Origin: a bacterium
Lineage (GTDB): Bacteria; Patescibacteriota; Saccharimonadia; Saccharimonadales; Saccharimonadaceae
Direction: 5' to 3'
DNA: 21,839 nucleotides
Assembly (NCBI GenBank): GCA_020626475.1
Contig: JAHKZT010000001.1
Coordinates: 1 to 21,839 of the forward strand
In this document: one piece after another, positions 1 through 5,908 of the stretch
How positions within the stretch are numbered: position 1 is the first letter of the stretch
Layout: every line of letters begins with the position of its first letter
The notes under the pieces: generated by a model
Seen by the model: only the letters and a program-made list of their open reading frames with translations
Told to the model about the DNA's origin: nothing
Database searches by the model: none
Translations under genes and position numbers: made by a program

Positions 1-74
1 TGGAGGTGCGTACCAGAGTTGCACTGGTCTACGCGGTTTTGCAGACCGCTGCGTAACTGCTCCGCCAACGCACC
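1..74 (-). tRNA. tRNA-Cys (anticodon GCA)
   Basis: The reverse strand folds into a complete cloverleaf ending in encoded CCA (window bases 1-3). The 7-bp acceptor stem is fully paired (GGTGCGT with ACGCACC, discriminator T). The D stem is GCG/CGC with a 9-nt loop, the anticodon stem GCGGT/ACCGC carries loop CTGCAAA (anticodon GCA, Cys), the variable region is GTAG and the T stem is ACCAG/CTGGT. It aligns without gaps to E. coli tRNA-Cys as I remember it. Two elbow positions are unusual: the D loop has AG where GG (G18 G19) is expected, and the T loop is TGCAACT, with G in place of U55. A TGTTAAAAT extended -10 lies 8 nt upstream, so the transcript would begin almost at the mature 5' end. Confidence 0.95.
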
Positions 75-82
75 ATGAGATT

Positions 83-91
83 ATTTTAACA
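83..91 (-). promoter_or_regulatory. Extended -10 promoter of tRNA-Cys
   Basis: On the minus strand TGT-TAAAAT (-10 hexamer at 83-88) lies 8 nt before the tRNA 5' end. No convincing -35 is seen at 16-18 nt spacing. The same TGnTAnnAT form recurs before several genes in this window. Confidence 0.55.
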
Positions 92-92
92 C

Positions 93-122
93 AAAAATAG
101 CCGCCCTCTTAACTAGAACGGC
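93..122 (-). terminator. Intrinsic terminator of the 133-666 gene
   Basis: Read on the minus strand, an 8-bp stem (GCCGTTCT with AGGGCGGC, including two G-U pairs; arms 115-122 and 100-107) is followed by TATTTTTG. It lies just after the stop codon of the hypothetical gene and before the tRNA-Cys promoter. Confidence 0.7.
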
Positions 123-132
123 CATTTTCTGA

Positions 133-666
133 TTATTTTTTGTATTTTGCGCAGAATTTCGCAAAATTCTCTGCCTGATAAGGAATGTTCTGTTCGGTGA
201 CATTGCCCAGCAAGAACATCTTTGCCTTATCACCATAAGAGATGCGAACTTTCTGGACTTTCTTCTGAATAAAACTAAAATTCTTTACTTCAATCTCTTT
301 AATGAGACCATAATCTAGGAACATGTACTGATCTGGCTCCGCGACGAGTTTTTCCGGCTTAACGCTAAGCATAAGGCCGCCCTTACCCTGCAAAGCAATA
401 AGATGTAGACCTTTCTCAGTAGCGTTTACGAGTAGGCCTTTATAATCGCCGGCAAGAATCTGCTCAGAGGCGGGCGTATTCTTATAAACGCCGACACCTG
501 TGCCAAGGCCAGCCGCTAGGCCACCAGCCATACCACCAGCAATGCCATATTTCATGCCTTCGTGCTGAGTATCTAGATAAAGAACAAAAATGCAGTTCTC
601 TTTATCTAATGCGTTTTTTGATTTAAATAGCGCGGTTGCGCCTTCTATAGTTTTGAAATCTTCCAT
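133..666 (-). CDS. Hypothetical protein with glycine-rich segment
   Basis: A 177-aa protein I cannot assign to a family. It has no signal peptide. Residues 41-60 are rich in Gly and Ala with small-residue spacing (GIAGGMAGGLAAGLGTGVG), which resembles a glycine-zipper-type membrane-associating helix. The following ~100 residues alternate hydrophobic and charged residues like a small beta-rich PH/GRAM-type domain, but that is only a guess from texture. The start is set by a TATACT -10 box 6 nt before ATG and by the absence of any Shine-Dalgarno sequence, so the mRNA is probably leaderless. An intrinsic terminator follows the stop. The gene sits alone between tRNA-Cys and a probable small RNA on the same strand. 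Confidence 0.8.
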   Translation of the reverse strand: MEDFKTIEGATALFKSKNALDKENCIFVLYLDTQHEGMKYGIAGGMAGGLAAGLGTGVGVYKNTPASEQILAGDYKGLLVNATEKGLHLIALQGKGGLMLSVKPEKLVAEPDQYMFLDYGLIKEIEVKNFSFIQKKVQKVRISYGDKAKMFLLGNVTEQNIPYQAENFAKFCAKYKK

Positions 667-672
667 TTGTCC

Positions 673-681
673 AGTATAGCA
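673..681 (-). promoter_or_regulatory. Extended -10 box, leaderless start of the 133-666 gene
   Basis: Minus strand TGC-TATACT (-10 hexamer 673-678) ends 6 nt before the ATG, which places +1 on the start codon. It directly abuts the U-tract of the upstream small RNA terminator. Confidence 0.6.
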
Positions 682-716
682 AATAAAAAAAGAGGCCCAT
701 TCGCAGACTGGGGTCC
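681..716 (-). terminator. Terminator of the candidate small RNA
   Basis: On the minus strand GG(AC)CCCA pairs with TGGGCC (6 bp with a 2-nt bulge, 9-nt loop; 694-699 with 709-716) and is followed by TCTTTTTTT. It is the only clear structure between the small RNA and the next gene. Confidence 0.6.
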
Positions 717-768
717 CTTTTTCGTATCCGGCAGATCTCTCAACTTCCTGCCCGATACTACACCTTCT
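682..768 (-). ncRNA. Candidate small structured RNA (~87 nt)
   Basis: An independent transcription unit is visible on the minus strand: a good promoter, about 87 nt of sequence without an ORF, and a terminator with a long U-tract. The body contains a hairpin with two 5-bp helices (GTATC/GATAC and GGCAG/CTGCC) separated by a single G-G mismatch (arms 748-758 and 724-734) and a 13-nt purine-rich loop. I do not recognise the family. It lacks the GGAAGGAAGCAG-type core of SRP RNA. It could act in trans, or be a leader that sometimes reads through into the 133-666 gene. Confidence 0.55.
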
Positions 769-774
769 GACATT

Positions 775-803
775 ATTCTATACATTAGCACTTTTTTCGT
801 CAA
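775..803 (-). promoter_or_regulatory. Sigma70 promoter of the candidate small RNA
   Basis: Minus strand TTGACG (798-803), 17-nt spacer, TAGAAT (775-780). The predicted start is near 768. No protein-coding gene begins within the next 100 nt on this strand. Confidence 0.65.
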
Positions 804-929
804 CATTGACATTTTTTAGAATTATTTTGTGATATTTTCAAAAATAACAGGGGTAGAATGTAAAAATTCCTTGACTTTTCGAAATTATAGTGTGAAATAT
901 GTACCCAAAGATACGGTAGAAAAACTGAA

Positions 930-935
930 TATAAT
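930..935 (+). promoter_or_regulatory. Probable -10 box of the dfx operon
   Basis: A perfect TATAAT lies 30 nt before the dfx start and would give a 5' leader of about 24 nt carrying the Shine-Dalgarno sequence. No good -35 is found at 16-18 nt. A TTGACT at 871-876 lies further upstream but has no convincing -10 partner. The rest of the 667-965 gap holds the small RNA and its promoter; I see nothing else clear in it. Confidence 0.45.
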
Positions 936-965
936 ACGCTAAAATAATAGTAATTAAGGAGGTTT

Positions 966-1358
966 ATGGAAGATCAAGATGGTTTGAAGTTTTATCGCTG
1001 CAACACTTGCGGTAACTTACTTTTTGTAATGGTCGATCCTAATGTCCGCCCTACCTGCTGCGGCACCGACATGGAGATTCTCGACCATATTCATGGGACG
1101 GAAGGCAGCGAGAAGCACGCTCCGATTATAGACATCAATCAGAACGATACCGAAGTTCAGGTTGGCTTACAGCTTCACCCAATGGCGCCAGAGCACCGCA
1201 TCGAATGGATCGCCCTCACTGATGGCCAGCGCGTCGAAATTCAGAAGCTTGGCCTTACTACTCCGCCAGCAGTGAAGTTCTCTAAGATGAGCGACGGTGG
1301 CAAAGTCCGCGCCTACGCATTCTGTAATATTCACGGCCTATGGCAATCCGAAAAATAA
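966..1358 (+). CDS. dfx: Desulfoferrodoxin / superoxide reductase
   Basis: This 130-aa protein is a two-domain (class I) superoxide reductase, which reduces superoxide to hydrogen peroxide in the cytoplasm without making oxygen. The N-terminal desulforedoxin domain has all four Fe ligands (C12, C15, C31, C32, as CxxC...CC). The neelaredoxin domain carries the Fe(His)4Cys site: H51 in EKHAP with the conserved E49-K50, H71 in QLHPM, H77, C120 and H123 in CNIHGLW. Length matches the family. The start is set by a strong AAGGAGG 3 nt upstream of the ATG. Its last codons overlap the next gene by 19 nt, so it is the first gene of a coupled operon with a CPSC membrane protein and a DsbA-like protein. 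The electron donor (often rubredoxin) is not encoded here. Confidence 0.95.
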   Translation: MEDQDGLKFYRCNTCGNLLFVMVDPNVRPTCCGTDMEILDHIHGTEGSEKHAPIIDINQNDTEVQVGLQLHPMAPEHRIEWIALTDGQRVEIQKLGLTTPPAVKFSKMSDGGKVRAYAFCNIHGLWQSEK

Positions 1359-1951
1359 TTGAGACAATATCCGACCGTAGCAAATTTGCGCTCGTTAGTA
1401 TCGCTTATTTATTTAAACAGCCAAAATACTTACTGATTTTCTTATTCAGCTTCGTATTCTTTTCATATTTTCTAACCTTCTTCCGCGATGGCAGCAGCAA
1501 CTGGCAACTAGTCTGGTCTGGATTAGGAATCGATCGTAAGTTTGAGCTTTTGGGGCGAGTCTTCCCGGCAATGCTCGAGAACTTTAGCTCATTTTATGGC
1601 GTAACGATTATCTTCTTATCCCTTTTGCAAGCAGTTATCGTGGCGCAACTGGTTTTCGCTTGGAAGCACCGCGAAAAGGGTCAGCAAATTCATGGCGCGA
1701 GCACGGGTGGCGTTGGGGCTCTGCTCGGCTTTGTCGCGCTTGGCTGCCCTAGCTGCGGCATCGGGCTACTAACGCCACTACTTACAGCGATTGCCGGCGC
1801 CAGCGCAGTAGCACTCGCGGACACAATCGGACAGATCTTCTCTATCCTAGCCTTCATCTTATTAATCTTCTCAATTATTCGCTTGGGTTATATCAATTAC
1901 ATTATTATCAGTAGCAAAAATTATAAGGAGGAACATGCAAAGAGCCGTTAG
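1340..1951 (+). CDS. Polytopic membrane protein with GCPSCG motif
   Basis: A 203-aa integral membrane protein with about four hydrophobic spans (roughly 29-48, 86-108, 124-152 and 163-190). The third contains a small-residue-rich stretch and CPSC (C136, C139 in LGCPSCGIG), a redox- or metal-type CxxC pair inside the membrane. I do not recognise a named family; it is not a clear CcdA/DsbD (two separated Cys, one near PC in TM1) nor DsbB/VKOR (four Cys). The start overlaps the end of dfx by 19 nt, and its end overlaps the DsbA-like gene by 17 nt, so translation of all three is coupled. A role passing electrons to or from the DsbA-like protein, or inserting a metal, is inference from context. 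Confidence 0.85.
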   Translation: MAIRKIIETISDRSKFALVSIAYLFKQPKYLLIFLFSFVFFSYFLTFFRDGSSNWQLVWSGLGIDRKFELLGRVFPAMLENFSSFYGVTIIFLSLLQAVIVAQLVFAWKHREKGQQIHGASTGGVGALLGFVALGCPSCGIGLLTPLLTAIAGASAVALADTIGQIFSILAFILLIFSIIRLGYINYIIISSKNYKEEHAKSR

Positions 1952-2654
1952 AATTGGCCTACTAGTATTAGTTATCGGTTTTTTGGGCGCATTAGTAATT
2001 TTTAATGCCATCAATCCGGCACCAGTAGACATGGAAGTCTGGAACGAGCAGATGACGAAGGGCGACAAAGAGACCGCAAAGCATCATTTCATTATGTACA
2101 CCGATATCTTCTGCCCGTACTGCGACAAGTTTTCAGATGCAGTCGCAGCTAACATGGAAGACTTCGGCAATCACTACATCAAGGATAATAATATCCTCTT
2201 CGAAATCCGTGTGACAGATATGAACTACGAAAACGGTCACTCCAATAACAGCCGCCCTGCCGGTCAGGCCGCATACTGCGCCGCAAAGCAAGGCGATTTC
2301 TGGAGCTACTACTATGCCTTATTATCTAAGATTTACAAAGACTACCATTCGCGTGGCATTGGCGTAGACCGTAATAGCGAGAAGATCCCAACGCTCGATA
2401 TGGACTATTTCTATGATATAGCAGACGATCTCGAGAGTATTGATCGCGATACGCTTGTAAAGTGCATGGAAGATAAAGAGACTATTGCCGAGCTAGATAA
2501 CAATACTAAGAAAGCAGCAAGCAAAGTTAACGGTGGTGTGCCGCGTTTCGTCTTCGATAAATACGTCGCTGACGGCTTCCTCGGCAACTGGAATACCGAC
2601 AACGATTATGGGCAGGTTAAACTCCTAATGGATGCCGGTTTAGCCTCAAAATAA
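1935..2654 (+). CDS. Membrane-anchored DsbA-like thiol oxidoreductase
   Basis: This 239-aa protein begins with a single uncleaved signal-anchor (about residues 7-25) and then a thioredoxin-fold domain facing outside. The active site is CPYC (C60-C63, in FCPYCDKF) and the cis-proline loop is GGVP (P203). A helical insertion lies between them as in DsbA/thioredoxin_4 proteins. It probably oxidises or isomerises disulfides of exported proteins. Two further cysteines (C115, C177) may form a structural disulfide. The ATG has an AAGGAGG Shine-Dalgarno sequence placed inside the end of the preceding gene. The neighbouring CPSC membrane protein is a candidate redox partner. Fold and active site are certain; direction of the reaction in vivo is not. 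Confidence 0.9.
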   Translation: MQRAVRIGLLVLVIGFLGALVIFNAINPAPVDMEVWNEQMTKGDKETAKHHFIMYTDIFCPYCDKFSDAVAANMEDFGNHYIKDNNILFEIRVTDMNYENGHSNNSRPAGQAAYCAAKQGDFWSYYYALLSKIYKDYHSRGIGVDRNSEKIPTLDMDYFYDIADDLESIDRDTLVKCMEDKETIAELDNNTKKAASKVNGGVPRFVFDKYVADGFLGNWNTDNDYGQVKLLMDAGLASK

Positions 2655-2690
2655 GTTATAATTAATTAAGAAAAAGCAAAAGGAGTTTAT

Positions 2691-3431
2691 ATGCCAGAAT
2701 TTATAATCGGAATCATCGTCTTCGTGATTCTACTCGTAATCCTACCGGGCTGCCGCGTTATTCGCCAGTTCGAGCGCGGTGTCGTATTTACGCTTGGTAA
2801 ATACAGCGGCATCAAGCAACCAGGCTTGCGCGTCATTATCCCATACCTACAATCAATTTCCCGCGTTGATGTTCGCACTACGCCAATCGATGTTCCAAAA
2901 CAGGAAGTTATTACTAAAGATAACGTTACCGTCGGCGTCGATGCTATCGTTTACTTCCGCGTGCTAGATCCAGCCAAAGCTTTGCTCGAAACTACTAACT
3001 ATGTCTATGCAACCACGAACTTTGCCCAGGCCGCACTTCGCGATATCACTGGTAACTTCGAGCTTGATGAGCTTCTAAGCAAGCGCGATGAAATTTCCGC
3101 CCAGATTAAGGAAATCGTCGATAAGGAGACCGATAAATGGGGCATCGACATCGAGAACGTTAAGCTTCAGAACATCGAACTTCCAGGCGATATGAAGCGC
3201 GCAATGGCAAAGCAGGCCGAGGCTGAACGCGAACGTCGCGCCGCAATTATCGCCGCAGAAGGTGAAAAATCCGCCGCTAAGTCCGTTGCCGAGGCTGCAC
3301 AGCTTCTCGCTCACACTCCAGGCGGCATTCAGATTCGCACTCTTCAGACGCTCGAGAAGATTTCTTCCGACCCAAGCCAGAAGACTGTAATTATGCTTCC
3401 GAACGATATCAAGAGTATCTTCAAGGCTTAG
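2691..3431 (+). CDS. SPFH-domain slipin/stomatin-like protein
   Basis: A 246-aa protein with an N-terminal membrane hairpin or anchor (about 3-21), then an SPFH/band 7 domain (GVVFTLGKYSGIKQPGL, then VRTTPIDVPKQEVITKDNV and VYFRVLDP), and a C-terminal alanine/glutamate-rich coiled coil (about 165-205, MAKQAEAERERRAAIIAAEG). These are hallmarks of bacterial slipins, which oligomerise on the inner membrane and organise microdomains or regulate membrane proteases. The usual NfeD partner is not adjacent. AAGGAG precedes the ATG. It lies 36 nt after the DsbA-like gene and is likely in the same operon, although a TATAAT at 2657-2662 could be an internal promoter. A strong terminator follows. Confidence 0.92.
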   Translation: MPEFIIGIIVFVILLVILPGCRVIRQFERGVVFTLGKYSGIKQPGLRVIIPYLQSISRVDVRTTPIDVPKQEVITKDNVTVGVDAIVYFRVLDPAKALLETTNYVYATTNFAQAALRDITGNFELDELLSKRDEISAQIKEIVDKETDKWGIDIENVKLQNIELPGDMKRAMAKQAEAERERRAAIIAAEGEKSAAKSVAEAAQLLAHTPGGIQIRTLQTLEKISSDPSQKTVIMLPNDIKSIFKA

Positions 3432-3451
3432 CTATTAACAAGCAAGAAAAT

Positions 3452-3478
3452 ACCACCGCATTGCTGCGGTGGTTTTTT
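3452..3478 (+). terminator. Strong intrinsic terminator after the slipin gene
   Basis: A perfect 9-bp stem (ACCACCGCA, loop TTGC, TGCGGTGGT) is followed by TTTTT. It ends the dfx operon; the reverse strand has TATTTTCTT after the stem, so it may also stop transcription of the convergent 3509-4123 gene. Confidence 0.9.
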
Positions 3479-3508
3479 GTTTAGGAGTTGTGGGTGACGA
3501 GCGGGATT

Positions 3509-4123
3509 TTACTCCGCTTCGTCAGGGTCGAGATATTCGCCAGATGCGGAACGGCCATAAGGAGCGCCAATACTGCGGACTTCGTCGTCCTCATCATCTT
3601 CATCGTCCTCATCGTCTTCGTCGTCCTCGTCATCTTCGTCATCACTATCCAGATCGAAGTAGTTACGCGGGCTATCAGGCGTGCATTTCAGTAAAAAAGC
3701 CCTGAGCTCAGGATCGCAATCATCCGGAATATCACTATCACCCTCTTTGAGCGCAGTATCGATGATTGCATCAGTCGAGATGACCGACTTCGCGTCAGAT
3801 TCCTTCGCCTCGTCGATGAGGTCAAGAATACTCCTAGTGTTCTTTGCGCGAGGAGATCTAGGCGCTGATTCTCCGGAAGCTTCTTCGGAAACAACCTTAC
3901 GGACTACCGTTTTCTTCGGAGCATTCTTGCGAAGCTCCTCGATAATAGCGTCCTTCTCGGCGAGTTCTTCCTTAAGAGCCTTTTCACGAGCGCGAACATC
4001 ATTTGCGTCCTCATTCGCGGAGTCTTTTGCTGCGATAGCGAACTTCAGCTGCTCTTCGAGTTCAGCAACTCTGGCCTTCGCCTCATGCCACTTCTCCTCT
4101 AATTGTGCTTTCGTGTATCCCAT
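3509..4123 (-). CDS. Coiled-coil protein with DDE-repeat acidic tract
   Basis: A 204-aa soluble protein of unknown function. Residues 5-68 form a heptad-like coiled coil rich in Ala, Glu and Lys. A basic/Ser linker (69-95) leads to a small helical region (96-150). Residues 161-181 are seven consecutive D-D-E triplets, followed by a 23-residue tail ending in DPDEAE. No signal peptide or membrane span is present, so it should be cytoplasmic. The promoter is a full consensus (TTGACA, 17 nt, TGC-TATAAT) and the Shine-Dalgarno sequence AAAGGAGGG is strong, so high expression is expected. The acidic tract could bind basic proteins, nucleoid components or divalent cations; this is conjecture. It is divergent from the ATP-grasp gene at 4234. 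Confidence 0.82.
   Translation of the reverse strand: MGYTKAQLEEKWHEAKARVAELEEQLKFAIAAKDSANEDANDVRAREKALKEELAEKDAIIEELRKNAPKKTVVRKVVSEEASGESAPRSPRAKNTRSILDLIDEAKESDAKSVISTDAIIDTALKEGDSDIPDDCDPELRAFLLKCTPDSPRNYFDLDSDDEDDEDDEDDEDDEDDEDDEVRSIGAPYGRSASGEYLDPDEAE
3581..3643 (-). repeat. 9-nt periodic repeat encoding (DDE)7
   Basis: Seven near-identical 9-nt units, with synonymous variation among GAC/GAT and GAA/GAG, encode residues 161-181 of the acidic protein. Such in-frame repeats can vary in copy number by replication slippage without breaking the frame. Confidence 0.85.
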
Positions 4124-4182
4124 AATACACCCTCCTTTTCAAAGATCTTTTTGCTTAAGAGCAAAACAACATGGATACTTTC

Positions 4183-4211
4183 ATTATAGCACAAATAGTG
4201 CAAAATGTCAA
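4183..4211 (-). promoter_or_regulatory. Consensus sigma70 promoter of the acidic coiled-coil gene
   Basis: Minus strand TTGACA (4206-4211), 17-nt spacer beginning TTTTG and ending TGTGC, then TATAAT (4183-4188). The predicted start near 4176 gives a leader of about 53 nt. The spacer resembles those of the promoters at 10462-10490 and 14771-14799. Confidence 0.88.
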
Positions 4212-4217
4212 TGTTTA

Positions 4218-4226
4218 TGTTATAAT
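4218..4226 (+). promoter_or_regulatory. Extended -10 box, leaderless start of the ATP-grasp gene
   Basis: TGT-TATAAT ends 7 nt before the ATG at 4234. There is no Shine-Dalgarno sequence and no clear -35. It is back to back with the minus-strand promoter at 4183-4211, so polymerases at the two sites may compete. Confidence 0.65.
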
Positions 4227-4233
4227 AACAGAT

Positions 4234-4902
4234 ATGAGTACTCTTCTCATGCTCGATTCTAGCGACGACGTAAAAGTCGTTGGACAACTAGGATCATATC
4301 TCGCTAAAACAAGCCGTGCAAAAATTAAGATAGCACGGGGCTTTGTCGTGCCAATCGACAAACATGTTGGCTATGGCTTGAGTAATGAGATTTTGCGCGA
4401 GTTTGATAAGCTGAATATTGATAAAGTCTGTTTGCGCGCTTCCCCAACTTCAGATATTTCCAACACAGAGACAATTAATGCCGTTAAGCGTGAAAAATTA
4501 ATCGATACTATTACTTATATGCAAAATAATGCTGAGCGCCGTTGGGCGCCGAGTGCGATTGTCGTACAGGAATACCTAGACGGCGAGCTTCGTGGAAGAA
4601 TTCACTCGCACAACCCCTACACGGGCGCGCGCGACGAAATCGTAATCGAGGCCCAACTCTGGGCAGACAATAGCGTACTTAGCGGTGACGAGGAATCTGA
4701 GATGATCCTCGTAGACAAGCGCGACGGCGCAATTGAGCTCGAAAGCGACGAGGAAGAATTACTACTCGAGGCGGACCAAGTCGAAAAATTATGGTATGCC
4801 GTGCGCAAAGTCGAGAAATCAATCGGCGCCCCTGTTAGCCTGGACTGGGGCTTCGTAAATGGAGTATTATATATCTTAAGAACTAGACCATTAAGCGCAT
4901 AG
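4234..4902 (+). CDS. Stand-alone PEP-synthase-type ATP-grasp domain
   Basis: This 222-aa protein matches in outline only the N-terminal nucleotide-binding domain of PEP synthase / pyruvate phosphate dikinase: GFVVP near residue 35, a LRASPTSD segment where those enzymes have VRSSA.ED, IVVQEYLDGELRG, NPYTG, and the terminal YILRTRPLS corresponding to the family's LQARP. The phosphohistidine and PEP-binding domains are absent, and the domain is shorter than the usual ~330 aa. It may phosphorylate a separate partner protein or small molecule, or be regulatory. ATG at 4234 is preferred over an earlier in-frame ATG because TATAAT lies 7 nt before it, implying a leaderless mRNA. It is followed after 7 nt by the double Nudix gene. 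Confidence 0.75.
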   Translation: MSTLLMLDSSDDVKVVGQLGSYLAKTSRAKIKIARGFVVPIDKHVGYGLSNEILREFDKLNIDKVCLRASPTSDISNTETINAVKREKLIDTITYMQNNAERRWAPSAIVVQEYLDGELRGRIHSHNPYTGARDEIVIEAQLWADNSVLSGDEESEMILVDKRDGAIELESDEEELLLEADQVEKLWYAVRKVEKSIGAPVSLDWGFVNGVLYILRTRPLSA

Positions 4903-4909
4903 GAGGCGT

Positions 4910-5908
4910 ATGATTCGACATCTGACCTTGATGATTCTAAAACGTGACGGGAAGTTACTTTTGGGCGTCAAAAAACGTGGTTTCGGTATGAGCAAAATCA
5001 ACTGCGCCGGCGGCAAGGTAGAACCAGGCGAGACCGTCCGCGAGGCTGCGATTCGCGAGACTTTCGAGGAAGTCGGCATTCGCGTAAACTCCTGCGAGAA
5101 AGTAGGTCAAGTCGTCTTTCGTGAGCTCTATTTTAAGGGTCAACCAGAGACCGACGTAATGCATATTTTTATGAGCGAAGATTTCTCTGGCGAGGCAGTC
5201 GAAACCGAAGAAATTAAGCCTGAATGGTACCCGATTTCCGATCTCCCATACAGCAAGATGTGGGGCGATGACGAGCACTGGATGCCAGAAGTATTGCGCG
5301 GGAATAAAGTTGACGCCTATTTCCATTTCAACGAGAAAAATACTTTTACGGATTTTAAAGTCGATATCGTACCGGCGGACTGTATTGAGCATTTTCGCGA
5401 TAGCGACTTCGGTCTACCGGAAGACAAAGATGAATCGACTTTCGAGGAGCGCACCGCTTCGCGCGCCGTTTTGGTCGATAAAGACTACCGCGTAGCATTA
5501 ATTAACGCTACGAATCGCGGCTATTACAAGCTGCCTGGTGGCGGCATCGATGAAGGTGAGCTAATCTCCGAGGCGCTTCACCGTGAGGTTATCGAAGAGG
5601 CGGGTTGGAAGCTCGAGCCACTTTGTACGCTCGGCTACACGCACGAAACACGCCACAAATTCGGTCAATTTAATATTTCCTATGCTTTCCTGGCGCGCGC
5701 GACGGAATTCGTCGGCAACAATCTGATGGAAGACGAAGAAGAAGATGGCTTTGAATTGGAATGGTTCGATACAATTGACGACGCAATTGCTGCAGTCGAA
5801 AAAGTCGATACTACCGATATGATTTATCAGGCAAAATTCTTCACCGCACGCGAACTCGCAATTTTACGTGCAGCTCGCAAAGTTCTAAAGGAGAAATATG
5901 GACAATAG
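4910..5908 (+). CDS. Tandem Nudix hydrolase, N-terminal half MTH1-like
   Basis: A 332-aa protein with two complete Nudix domains. The first (about 1-155) has the box from G35 to I57 (E41, R49, E50, E53, E54) and resembles human MTH1 beyond the box: LLLGVKKRGFG near the start, the WGDDEHW segment and YFHF..NTFTDFKVDIV at its end. This suggests removal of oxidised purine nucleotides such as 8-oxo-dGTP. The second (about 183-332) has its own intact box (G211-W233, with E217, R225, E226, E229, E230) and the pattern of a general NDP-X hydrolase. Fusion of the two is unusual. AGGAGG overlaps the stop of the preceding gene, and its 3' end overlaps rarA by 11 nt, so the three are co-transcribed. Confidence 0.9.
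   Translation: MIRHLTLMILKRDGKLLLGVKKRGFGMSKINCAGGKVEPGETVREAAIRETFEEVGIRVNSCEKVGQVVFRELYFKGQPETDVMHIFMSEDFSGEAVETEEIKPEWYPISDLPYSKMWGDDEHWMPEVLRGNKVDAYFHFNEKNTFTDFKVDIVPADCIEHFRDSDFGLPEDKDESTFEERTASRAVLVDKDYRVALINATNRGYYKLPGGGIDEGELISEALHREVIEEAGWKLEPLCTLGYTHETRHKFGQFNISYAFLARATEFVGNNLMEDEEEDGFELEWFDTIDDAIAAVEKVDTTDMIYQAKFFTARELAILRAARKVLKEKYGQ

Noticed and set aside
682..768. The small RNA as SRP (4.5S) RNA
   Set aside because: Its ends do not pair into a rod and the conserved helix 8 sequence is absent.
806..835. TTGACA at 806-811 on the plus strand with TGATAT 18 nt downstream as a dfx promoter
   Set aside because: The -10 is poor and it would give a leader of over 120 nt; the TATAAT at 930-935 is closer and better.
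1340..1951. CPSC membrane protein as CcdA or VKOR
   Set aside because: Only one CxxC pair is present and the proline/cysteine context does not match either family.
2657..2662. TATAAT before the slipin gene as a separate promoter
   Set aside because: No -35 or extended TG is present; the gene has a strong Shine-Dalgarno sequence and lies 36 nt after the preceding gene, so operon transcription is the simpler reading.
3581..3643. 9-nt repeat region as a CRISPR or mobile repeat
   Set aside because: The units are contiguous, in frame and encode DDE triplets; there are no spacers.
3469..4262. Open frames on the plus strand opposite the acidic-repeat gene
   Set aside because: They are low-complexity (Arg/His, Ser or Ile/Val runs) mirrors of the DDE repeat and Glu/Ala-rich coding. 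The minus frame has the promoter, Shine-Dalgarno sequence and sensible composition.
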